Translations under genes and position numbers: made by a program
Assembly: GCA_905479025.1 (NCBI GenBank)
Contig: CAJQKX010000308.1
Span: forward strand, 1 to 16,507
DNA: 16,507 nt
Source of the DNA: an uncultured Paraglaciecola sp.
Lineage (GTDB): Bacteria > Pseudomonadota > Gammaproteobacteria > Enterobacterales > Alteromonadaceae
Direction of reading: 5' to 3'
The notes under the pieces: model-generated
What the model saw: the letters and a program-made list of their open reading frames with translations, nothing else
Databases searched by the model: none
What the model was told of the DNA's origin: nothing
Shown here: positions 1 through 6,373 of the stretch, one piece after another
Layout: every line of letters begins with the position of its first letter
Numbering within the stretch: the first letter of the stretch is position 1

Positions 1-478
1 GGCCAATGCAGTTGAAGGAATTGAAAGTGGTACTAATGGTGATCTTCAAGACAGCATAGTAGTGGCTCGAATTGAGGGTGAAGGTGTTCTCACTTTCGAT
101 TGGTCTGTATCGTCTGAAGAGAATACAGACTTGGATATAACTGACCCAGACTTTGAACCCTACGATGCACTTTATCTCTACGTTAACGGAGAACTGATTG
201 AGTCCATATCAGGTGAAGTGGAATTCACACAAATGAGTATTGACTTAGCAGAAGGTATAAATATCATCAATTGGACCTATAACAAAGATCCCGCAGTTTC
301 TGAAGGTGACGATAAAGGATTGGTCCGTAATCTTGTATTTACTGTACCCGTAGTGGTGACGCCTACCCCCGTATTTCTTCCAACACCTGTTTTATCAGAC
401 TCTTCAGGCGGTGGGAGTTTAGGATGGATAATACTGTGTTTATTTGGTTTAGTATTCAGGCTGAAAACTAAAATATAA
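1..478 (+). CDS. C-terminal part of a secreted GlyGly-CTERM protein (5' end outside window)
   Basis: The frame is open from base 2 with no stop, so the 158 residues here are the tail of a larger protein; the GTG at 62 is just an internal valine codon. Residues 1 to about 118 resemble the beta-sandwich accessory domain found at the ends of secreted marine peptidases and hydrolases: a core like 'LTFDWSVSSE', then 'YDALYLYVNG', 'ISGEVEFTQ', 'INWTYNKDPAVSEGDD'. A proline/threonine-rich linker ('TPTPVFLPTPV') follows, then SSGGGSLG, a hydrophobic segment (WIILCLFGLVF) and a short basic end (RLKTKI). This three-part tail is the GlyGly-CTERM sorting signal, which in Vibrio, Shewanella and relatives is cut by the intramembrane protease rhombosortase, usually on type II secretion substrates. 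The catalytic part lies off the window, so the function is unknown. It converges on mazG. Confidence 0.85.
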   Translation, partial: ANAVEGIESGTNGDLQDSIVVARIEGEGVLTFDWSVSSEENTDLDITDPDFEPYDALYLYVNGELIESISGEVEFTQMSIDLAEGINIINWTYNKDPAVSEGDDKGLVRNLVFTVPVVVTPTPVFLPTPVLSDSSGGGSLGWIILCLFGLVFRLKTKI

Positions 479-495
479 TCATTAAAAATGACTTT

Positions 496-530
496 AAAAG
501 TCAGGTTATTTACATAATAACCTGACTTTT
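496..530. terminator. Bidirectional intrinsic terminator
   Basis: A perfect 15-bp inverted repeat (AAAAGTCAGGTTATT, 496-510, with 516-530) encloses the 5-base loop TACAT and is followed on the plus strand by a T run (527-532). It starts 17 bases after the stop of the GlyGly-CTERM gene and lies between that gene and the convergent mazG. On the minus strand the tail after the stem is also AT-rich, though its T tract is shorter, so it probably ends transcription from both sides. A stem this long is very unlikely by chance. Confidence 0.9.
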
Positions 531-571
531 TTATGTCTTAAATAAAAATAATGTGTATGAAGTGGGTATAG

Positions 572-1417
572 TTATCGGCTTTTGATATCCTGCCAAGCGG
601 CTTCCATTTGCTGATGACTAGCAGATTCCATGCTAAGCCCTTCTTTTTCTATCACTTGCTCAACCTGCCTGAAACGCTTTTCGAATTTTCGATTGGCTTT
701 TATTAAGGCTGATTCAGCGTTAACTGAGGTATGACGGGCTAAGTTTACGACTGCAAACAATAAGTCACCAATCTCTTCCTCCACTGCCTGTTGGTCACGC
801 TCCGATGCATTTACTTCAACTAAGACTTCTTCTATTTCTTCATAAATTTTAGCGACAACCGGTGGCAATTCAGTCCAGTCAAATCCAACATTAGAGCATT
901 TTTTTTGTATTTTTTGGGCTCGCAGTAGAGGTGTCATGCCCTGAGGAATATTGGCTAACGTACTGGTATCCAGCTCTTCGTTTTTGCTTGCGCGCTCTTG
1001 AGCTTTTATCTGCTCCCACTGATTTTTGAGTTTATCTTGGGTGTTACAGTCGTTTTCTATTTTAAGCTTGATTGCATCAGATACATAAGAAGGATCAAAC
1101 ACGTGGGGATGACGCCGTATCAACTTATCACTGATGGCCTTAGCAATATCTTCAAAATCAAAATCGCCCTGCTCTTTTCCAAGCTGCGCGTAAAACACGA
1201 TTTGAAACAACAGGTCACCCAACTCATCTTTGATGTTTTGCATATCGCCACTAAAAATAGCGTCAGCCACTTCGTAAGTTTCTTCGATTGTGTGGGGCAC
1301 TATGCTTTTAAAACTTTGTTTTTGATCCCACGGACATCCTGTTATAGGTGAGCGTAATTGCTGCATAATTTCTAGTAAACGCAACAATTGGTCAGTATTG
1401 GTGTTAATTTTTAGCAT
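572..1417 (-). CDS. mazG: Nucleoside triphosphate pyrophosphohydrolase MazG
   Basis: MazG hydrolyses nucleoside triphosphates to monophosphate plus pyrophosphate. In E. coli it moderates the nutritional stress response. At 281 residues it is slightly longer than E. coli MazG (263). Two all-alpha MazG domains are visible. The N-terminal one has CPWDQKQ (28-34), the metal-binding EETYE (45-49) and ELGDLLFQIV (65-74). The C-terminal one has EEIEE (193-197) and EEIGDLLFAVVN (214-225). The ATG lies one base after the relA stop, so translation is probably coupled and transcription shared. The relA-mazG pair is conserved in gammaproteobacteria, where pyrG and eno often follow; here mazG is the last gene of the unit and meets a terminator. 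Confidence 0.96.
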   Translation of the reverse strand: MLKINTNTDQLLRLLEIMQQLRSPITGCPWDQKQSFKSIVPHTIEETYEVADAIFSGDMQNIKDELGDLLFQIVFYAQLGKEQGDFDFEDIAKAISDKLIRRHPHVFDPSYVSDAIKLKIENDCNTQDKLKNQWEQIKAQERASKNEELDTSTLANIPQGMTPLLRAQKIQKKCSNVGFDWTELPPVVAKIYEEIEEVLVEVNASERDQQAVEEEIGDLLFAVVNLARHTSVNAESALIKANRKFEKRFRQVEQVIEKEGLSMESASHQQMEAAWQDIKSR

Positions 1418-1418
1418 A

Positions 1419-3575
1419 TTACTTATCTACCTTTAATACCTCAGTAACACCTTTAATAAGTTGTAACCGGCTTATAGCTTTTGACAAACAAGATAAGTCT
1501 TTTACTTCTAGACTTAATTCTATTTTAGCTCTGTTAAGCTTAGTATCGCTGATGCTGTTTACTCCTAGCAAACTGACCCTCTCGTTGGCGATAACCGTGG
1601 TAACATCTCTCAAAACACCCGCTCTGTCATCACTTAAAACATGTAATTTGGTTTGAAATGCCGCTTGTAAGTTGCTGGCCCAATTAACGTCAATTTGTCG
1701 TTCTGGATGTTGGTCTAATAGATTATTGAGCTGTTCGCAGTCTTCTCTATGTACACTCACCCCTCGCCCCTGTGTGATATAACCTAAGATAGACTCACCC
1801 GGTAATGGTTGGCAACATCCAGCAATTTGATTCATTAAATTGCCCACTCCTTCCACCACTATACTGTCTTTTTTAAACTTGGCAGATTGTGGTTTTTTTG
1901 ATCTTATTTTTAATTCAGGCTCAGGTGCATATTTTTGCTGTAAAAAGTGTACTACCTGCATGATACGTATATCACCACCGCCAATGGCTGCGTACAAGTC
2001 ATCGAGGTTTTGCATGTTAAAACGTGTGGTTGCTTCGCTAGCCATCTTCGACTCAAAATTGATTTTGCTCAATTCTCTATCGAGCAATTCCTTACCCGCT
2101 TGTTGGTTTTTACCTTTATCTTGTTTCTTAAAGTAAGTTTGAATTTTGGCTCGGGCACGGGACGAATATACATAACCTAATCCAGGGTGCATCCAGTCTC
2201 GACTGGGGTTTGAATGTTTACCTGTGTGAATTTCAACCTGATCGCCAGTTTGTAATTCATAAGTAAAAGGCACGATCCTGCCCGTAATTTTTGCGCCAAT
2301 ACATCTATGACCTACATTACTGTGAATGTAATATGCAAAATCCAGTGGCGTTGAACCAAGCGGTAAATCAACCACATCACCTGTAGGCGTAAACACATAA
2401 ACACGATCATCAAATACCTGACTGCGCAATTCTTCTACTAAATCGCCACTTTCTGCGACTTCTTCCTGCCAAAGTAATATTTTACGTAGCCAGTTAATCC
2501 TTTCTTCATAACCAGATCGGCTTGAGGTGGTGCCTTCTTTATAGCGCCAATGTGCGGCCACACCAAGCTCGGCATCTTCATGCATTTGTGCGGTACGAAT
2601 TTGAATTTCAATGGTTTTGCCTTGCTTACCCAAAGTCACCGTATGAATGGATTGATAACCGTTGGCCTTGGGCGTAGCTATATAATCATCGAATTCATCA
2701 GGGATATGTTTCCACGTGGCATGCACTACGCCTAATGCAGCATAACAATCTTGCAGGCGATCAGCAATAATACGCACGGCTCGTATGTCATACAGTTGTT
2801 CAAAATCAAGATGCTTTTTATGCATCTTTTTCCAGATGCTATAAATGTGTTTAGGCCTTCCATACACCTTAGCTTTAATATTTTGTGAATCGAGTACCTT
2901 TTGTAATTCACCTACAAAATCCTCAATATAATGCTGTCGGTTAGCGCGGCGTTCATCTAATAATGTGGCAATTTGTTTATAAGTATTAGGATGTAAATAA
3001 CGAAAGGAGTGATCTTCCAGCTCCCATTTTAATTGACCTATCCCTAATCGATTAGCAAGCGGTGCATAAATATTAGCGCACTCACGAGCGACCAAAACCC
3101 GGGTTTCTTCATCTTCATGTTTGACTTTTTGTAAGGTGCAAATACGTTCAGCAAGCTTAAGCACCACAGCCCGAACATCTTCTACCATGGCCAACAACAT
3201 ACGACGCACGTTATCAATTTGGACTTCATCGTTTTTCTTTTTACTGTTGGCACGGGTATGCAAAGATTTGATCGCATCCATACGCCTGACACCCACGATT
3301 AGCTTTTGAATACCTTCGCCAAACTGTTCAGTGATTTGCTCTTCATCCAACTCATGTACCTGGCAATAGGGGTAAATTAACGCTGCTTGAAGGGTTTCGT
3401 CATCCATGTGTAATTCATGAAGGATCTCCACCATTTCCTGCCCAATTAGCAGTATTTCTGGAGTATCGGATACATCTCTGAGTTTTTGTTTGCTTGCCTC
3501 AGGCAGGTTTAAAGCTGCCAGCCATTCATCAAACGGCGGGCGGTCATCTTCATGTACTGTTCGAATTGAAACCAT
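1419..3575 (-). CDS. relA: (p)ppGpp synthetase RelA (GTP pyrophosphokinase)
   Basis: RelA is the ribosome-associated enzyme that makes (p)ppGpp from ATP and GTP or GDP when uncharged tRNA enters the A site. It has 718 residues (E. coli 744). Order: a degenerate N-terminal HD domain; the synthetase domain (about 240-345) with the RelA-type acidic motif EFDDYIA (294-300) and NGYQSIHT (305-312); a TGS domain (about 391-452, RVYVFTPTGDVVDLP); the conserved cysteine region around Cys587-Cys588; and a C-terminal ACT domain (about 640-718). Where bifunctional Rel/SpoT enzymes have the His-Asp and Glu-Asp pairs of the hydrolase site, this protein has Tyr68-Pro69 and Gln72-Val73, so it should be synthetase-only. 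ATG is chosen because a TAG lies in frame 10 codons upstream; GGACAGG precedes it. rlmD and barA, common upstream neighbours, are absent. Confidence 0.97.
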   Translation of the reverse strand: MVSIRTVHEDDRPPFDEWLAALNLPEASKQKLRDVSDTPEILLIGQEMVEILHELHMDDETLQAALIYPYCQVHELDEEQITEQFGEGIQKLIVGVRRMDAIKSLHTRANSKKKNDEVQIDNVRRMLLAMVEDVRAVVLKLAERICTLQKVKHEDEETRVLVARECANIYAPLANRLGIGQLKWELEDHSFRYLHPNTYKQIATLLDERRANRQHYIEDFVGELQKVLDSQNIKAKVYGRPKHIYSIWKKMHKKHLDFEQLYDIRAVRIIADRLQDCYAALGVVHATWKHIPDEFDDYIATPKANGYQSIHTVTLGKQGKTIEIQIRTAQMHEDAELGVAAHWRYKEGTTSSRSGYEERINWLRKILLWQEEVAESGDLVEELRSQVFDDRVYVFTPTGDVVDLPLGSTPLDFAYYIHSNVGHRCIGAKITGRIVPFTYELQTGDQVEIHTGKHSNPSRDWMHPGLGYVYSSRARAKIQTYFKKQDKGKNQQAGKELLDRELSKINFESKMASEATTRFNMQNLDDLYAAIGGGDIRIMQVVHFLQQKYAPEPELKIRSKKPQSAKFKKDSIVVEGVGNLMNQIAGCCQPLPGESILGYITQGRGVSVHREDCEQLNNLLDQHPERQIDVNWASNLQAAFQTKLHVLSDDRAGVLRDVTTVIANERVSLLGVNSISDTKLNRAKIELSLEVKDLSCLSKAISRLQLIKGVTEVLKVDK

Positions 3576-3832
3576 ATAAACCTGTCCTACTTCACCTAAA
3601 CCTGACTAGGTAGGTTAAAAAATAATTGAGTGAGACAACAAAAAAATTCACATTTTTCATACTATCTTTATGTCGTTCTCATATTACCTTCATATTACGA
3701 GCCAACATTTACTGCATCAACCTCCTATGTAATCAGGCCTAAAGGGGGTTAACTGATAGCAGTTGCATCACACTTGTCCTAAGTGGCACCAAAATAGTGC
3801 GCTAACAGCCAATAATTTCATCGCCTTGAATA
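3576..3832. other. Intergenic region acpS-relA (257 bp), likely relA leader or promoter
   Basis: Minus-strand gap between the acpS stop and the relA start. No gene or clear intrinsic terminator is visible. A small dyad, AACTG-ATAG-CAGTT (about 3751-3764), lacks a T run. On the minus strand a perfect AGGAGG (3726-3721) precedes only tiny frames: Met-Gln-stop, then a nine-codon frame (MLARNMKVI) from 3708 to 3679. In many gammaproteobacteria barA and rlmD sit here; no remnant of either is recognisable. I could not place a convincing -35/-10 pair. Confidence 0.5.
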
Positions 3833-4213
3833 TTAGCTAGATTCTAAAACAACGGTGGCCATTGCATAATGTTGTTCATCAGAAATTGAGATAAAACTGC
3901 GACTGATATTGTGTTTTTCGCACAATTCAGCAAATTTTCCTGAAAACTCAAGTGTAGGTTGGCCCGAAGACAAATTTACCACTTCCACATTTTGAAAACT
4001 GACGCCACTTCCAATTCCAGTGCCTAAAGCTTTTACTGCCGCTTCCTTGGCAGCAAAGCGCTTAGCTAAAAATCGTTCAGGAAATTTATGGGCGTTAAAC
4101 GTTTGCATTTCGGTCGGCGTTAATACACGTGCGGCTAAACGCTGTGACTTATCTAACTGACTAGCAATCCTGGCTATTTCTACCACATCAGTGCCCAGCC
4201 CCATAATCGACAC
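3833..4213 (-). CDS. acpS: Holo-[acyl-carrier-protein] synthase
   Basis: AcpS transfers the 4'-phosphopantetheine arm of coenzyme A to a serine of apo-ACP, switching on fatty acid synthesis. It has 126 residues, the same length as the E. coli enzyme. The N-terminal GLGTDVVEIARI carries the Mg2+ ligand Asp9, and KRFAAKEAAVKALGTGI (51-67) carries the second acidic ligand Glu57. The start is taken as GTG at 4213: it gives MSIMGLGTD, which aligns with family N-termini, and AAGAG lies a few bases upstream. An ATG three codons later (4204) is the alternative. It begins 5 bases after the pdxJ stop. The recO-pdxJ-acpS order is the standard gammaproteobacterial arrangement; PdxJ and AcpS have no direct metabolic link. 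Confidence 0.96.
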   Translation of the reverse strand: MSIMGLGTDVVEIARIASQLDKSQRLAARVLTPTEMQTFNAHKFPERFLAKRFAAKEAAVKALGTGIGSGVSFQNVEVVNLSSGQPTLEFSGKFAELCEKHNISRSFISISDEQHYAMATVVLESS

Positions 4214-4218
4214 CGCTC

Positions 4219-4950
4219 TTAAGCTCTTGCTTCTTGCATCAATCGGTGCATATCTGCCACGGCCTTATGCAATCCATCAAATGCAGCACGGGCAATAATC
4301 GCATGACCAATATTGAGTTCATACAACTGAGGAATAGCCGCTATAGGTTTTACATTGTGATAATGCAAACCGTGGCCGGCATTAACCTTCAAACCTTTTG
4401 AGTGAGCATATTGAATGCCCTCTATCAAGATATCTAACTCTTTTTGTTGTTCTGCTTCGTTGTTAGCTTCTGCGTACTGACCTGTATGAATCTCTATAAA
4501 AGGCACATTTGCTTCTAAAGCTGCATCGATTTGATTTTTATCGGCATCAATAAATAACGACACCAAAATTCCTGCGGAAGCTAAACGAGCACAAGCCACA
4601 TTCATTTTTGATTGATTACCCGCGACATCCAAACCGCCTTCTGTGGTCAACTCCTCTCGCTTCTCAGGAACCAAACAACAAAGTTCGGGACCTATTTGCT
4701 CAGCAATCTGCAGCATTTCTTCGGTCACTGCCATCTCAAGGTTCATACGAGTTTGAATGGTTTGTTTAAGAATCTGTACATCGCGATCATTAATATGTCG
4801 TCTGTCTTCACGTAAATGCACCGTAATACCATCAGCGCCAGCTCTTTCAGCTACTTCTGCTGCATGAACAGGATCTGGGTAAGCCGTGCCTCTGGCATTG
4901 CGTAAGGTAGCAATATGATCAATATTCACACCGAGTAAAATTTCCTTCAT
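4219..4950 (-). CDS. pdxJ: Pyridoxine 5'-phosphate synthase
   Basis: PdxJ condenses 1-deoxy-D-xylulose 5-phosphate with 3-amino-2-oxopropyl phosphate to pyridoxine 5'-phosphate, the ring-closing step of de novo vitamin B6 synthesis. It is a cytosolic TIM-barrel enzyme. The start is set at ATG 4950 ([19 protein letters not shown]), giving 243 residues, the same as E. coli PdxJ; an upstream ATG at 4989 would add 13 residues with no counterpart in the family. Conserved segments are [15 protein letters not shown] (7-21), [14 protein letters not shown] (about 40-53), [26 protein letters not shown] and [10 protein letters not shown]. The ATG overlaps the recO stop as ATGA, so the two are translationally coupled. 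Its product's active form, PLP, is the cofactor of the SerC encoded at the right end and the ligand of YggS. Confidence 0.97.
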   Translation of the reverse strand: MKEILLGVNIDHIATLRNARGTAYPDPVHAAEVAERAGADGITVHLREDRRHINDRDVQILKQTIQTRMNLEMAVTEEMLQIAEQIGPELCCLVPEKREELTTEGGLDVAGNQSKMNVACARLASAGILVSLFIDADKNQIDAALEANVPFIEIHTGQYAEANNEAEQQKELDILIEGIQYAHSKGLKVNAGHGLHYHNVKPIAAIPQLYELNIGHAIIARAAFDGLHKAVADMHRLMQEARA

Positions 4951-5708
4951 TTCGCGTTCCCAATATTGGCTGATTTTGCAGCCATCCAAGTTTGTTGAAA
5001 CAACTCTCGGCTCTTAAGTGGTTTACGACCTAGTAGCGGTGAGAGTGCCATTCTGGTAATTCGTTTTGCACATTGTAGGCTGTTTGGCGTCCAAATATGT
5101 TGACTCACTTGTAATAATGCTTCTCCGGTGAATCGATTAGATCCTTGCGGGTTAAGTCCTTGCTCACCCTGCGCACTAATATCAATACGTTTGATCCCGC
5201 TTTCTAGGACCAAACAATAGTCAACATTCGGCTCGATAGTTTTTCCATTCTCATATTCTTGAGTTAAATCACAACCGTACCCCATTTCATCTAACAGCGA
5301 TAATTCGAATTGACGTAAACAAGGCTCGATATCTCCACCAGCCGCTAACCATTGTAGGCTTTGTTGATAGGATATAAATAACTCAGGATGAGGGACTTCT
5401 TTAGGTAATAATCGATTCAGCAACTCATTCAAGTACATGGCTGAAAATAATTGATGGCCAGTAAGTTGCAACATGGAACCGGCTGATTCTAGTTGGTGAA
5501 GGTTACGCAATTCATGTTTACCCGAAACCGATAGCAACAAGGGCTGAAATGACTGCAATAAACTTTTTTTGTCACCTTTATTGCCTCGAACACCTCTTGC
5601 AACGGCACTGACTTTACCTAGTTCAAGAGTAAATAAATCGGTTAAATAGCTGGTTTCTCGATATGAGCGTCGATGTAACACAAAGCCGGTAAGTTGCTCA
5701 GGTAGCAA
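4947..5708 (-). CDS. recO: DNA repair protein RecO
   Basis: RecO, with RecR, loads RecA onto SSB-coated single-stranded DNA in the RecFOR gap-repair pathway, and anneals SSB-bound strands. It has 253 residues, a normal length. The N-terminal OB fold shows [20 protein letters not shown] (8-27) followed by [12 protein letters not shown]; the rest is the alpha-helical C-terminal domain. It lacks the CxxC zinc site of some RecO proteins, as does the E. coli form. The start codon is TTG at 5708, with AAGGA 8 bases upstream. No ATG occurs before residue 79, and the GTG at residue 10 would cut into the OB fold. The stop overlaps the pdxJ ATG. Upstream lies a 93-aa gene, not era and rnc as in enterics. 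Confidence 0.93.
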   Translation of the reverse strand: MLPEQLTGFVLHRRSYRETSYLTDLFTLELGKVSAVARGVRGNKGDKKSLLQSFQPLLLSVSGKHELRNLHQLESAGSMLQLTGHQLFSAMYLNELLNRLLPKEVPHPELFISYQQSLQWLAAGGDIEPCLRQFELSLLDEMGYGCDLTQEYENGKTIEPNVDYCLVLESGIKRIDISAQGEQGLNPQGSNRFTGEALLQVSQHIWTPNSLQCAKRITRMALSPLLGRKPLKSRELFQQTWMAAKSANIGNAK

Positions 5709-5738
5709 CGTTAAAATCCTTATATAACAAGTTTAAGA

Positions 5739-6020
5739 CTAACTTACTTTTATCCGAACAACTTTCATGGCTTCAAACTCCATACCGGCAATTTCTTCTT
5801 TCATTGGGTAATAAGTTAAATTGACTCTCGCTCCTGTCAGATTTTTATATACCTTTCTGCGTCGAAATTTAAAAGGTACTTCTGTACCTTCAACCAATAA
5901 GGTATTCATAAACCAGTCATCGTCTTTTCTCTGGACATGTGAAATGACGACCAACTCTTCAGAATGAGTAAGATTATCGTGCTTATCCAGCAATTTTTCT
6001 ACATCGGTTTTTTTTACCAT
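5739..6020 (-). CDS. Uncharacterised small basic protein (93 aa), first gene of the recO unit
   Basis: I do not recognise a named family, though I believe similar short proteins occur beside recO in related marine bacteria (memory, not a search). The product is soluble and charged, with no signal peptide, membrane segment or cysteine. The N-terminal third is predicted helical (KKTDVEKLLDKHDNL). The rest alternates hydrophobic and charged residues like a small beta barrel, with a basic patch KFRRRKVYKNL (about 51-61), then GARVNLTYYP and a C-terminal KVVRIKV. Such a barrel with a basic face could bind nucleic acid, but that is inference. ATG 6020 is preferred; GTG 6026 would add two residues. 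Neither has a clear Shine-Dalgarno. The stop lies 30 bases before recO, so co-transcription is likely. Confidence 0.75.
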   Translation of the reverse strand: MVKKTDVEKLLDKHDNLTHSEELVVISHVQRKDDDWFMNTLLVEGTEVPFKFRRRKVYKNLTGARVNLTYYPMKEEIAGMEFEAMKVVRIKVS

Positions 6021-6048
6021 GGTCACTAATAAATTCAGTTAAAAAAAA
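6008..6048 (-). promoter_or_regulatory. A8/T8 inverted pair around the start codon of the 93-aa gene
   Basis: The plus strand shows eight T (6008-6015) and eight A (6041-6048), separated by 25 bases that contain the start codon (6020-6018). In the mRNA, U8 upstream can pair with A8 just after AUGGU, with an added G-C pair at the base. This would enclose the start codon in the loop of a weak, all A-U helix. With no visible Shine-Dalgarno, initiation could depend on melting of this helix. The DNA pattern is seen; the regulatory role is inference. Confidence 0.3.
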
Positions 6049-6373
6049 CAATTCTAGCACTTATCTCAAAGCACATAAATAATAATACCCAACTCACCGC
6101 AAAATGCCTATTTCAGAGCAACTTGGGGCTCTTCAATTCAAGACGCACCAAACACTGCATGTTAATCACCTTATGAGTTGGTGCAACGCAGTAGTGGAGA
6201 GCCTTGGACGATGTCTTTAGGAGGTGTTTTCAATCCATGCAACATGCGCTGTCATTTTAACTTAGCTTACAAAATCTAAAAATAGTTGCTTTGCCTAACT
6301 TCCTTTCAAATCCAGTTAAATCCATAATTTTGAGGTGGTCTGGGTATCTATTGTTGGGTGTAGGTTGCTAGAG
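6021..6373. other. Intergenic region (353 bp) with a nested imperfect dyad
   Basis: No gene is supported between recJ and the 93-aa gene. The central part has two nested inverted repeats: GGCTCT (6127-6132) with AGAGCC (6198-6203), and GCACCAA (6145-6151) with TTGGTGC (6178-6184). They could form a long hairpin with internal loops. Near the edges, TACCCAACTCACC (6086-6098) matches the reverse complement of 6334-6346 at 10 of 13 positions, and ACCCAAC (6087-6093) is also the exact reverse complement of GTTGGGT (6353-6359). This could be a degraded small mobile element or a folded RNA. A plus-strand AGGAGGTG (6219-6226) is followed only by a seven-codon frame. recJ has no obvious intrinsic terminator here. 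Confidence 0.4.

Noticed and set aside
998..1351. Plus-strand open frame of 117 codons opposite mazG
   Set aside because: It lies wholly within mazG, whose protein motifs are clear; the antisense product has no recognisable domain or ribosome site.
1419..3575. Bifunctional SpoT/Rel with (p)ppGpp hydrolase
   Set aside because: The hydrolase His-Asp and Glu-Asp residues are replaced (Tyr68-Pro69, Gln72-Val73) and the synthetase has the acidic EFDD motif of RelA.
6145..6184. NtrC binding site (GCACCA...TGGTGC)
   Set aside because: The half-sites resemble the NtrC consensus but are 26 bases apart instead of about 5, and no sigma-54 promoter or nitrogen gene is nearby.
6219..6264. Small plus-strand gene after AGGAGGTG
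   Set aside because: The frame after the good ribosome site has only seven codons (MQHALSF) and there is no neighbouring plus-strand gene.
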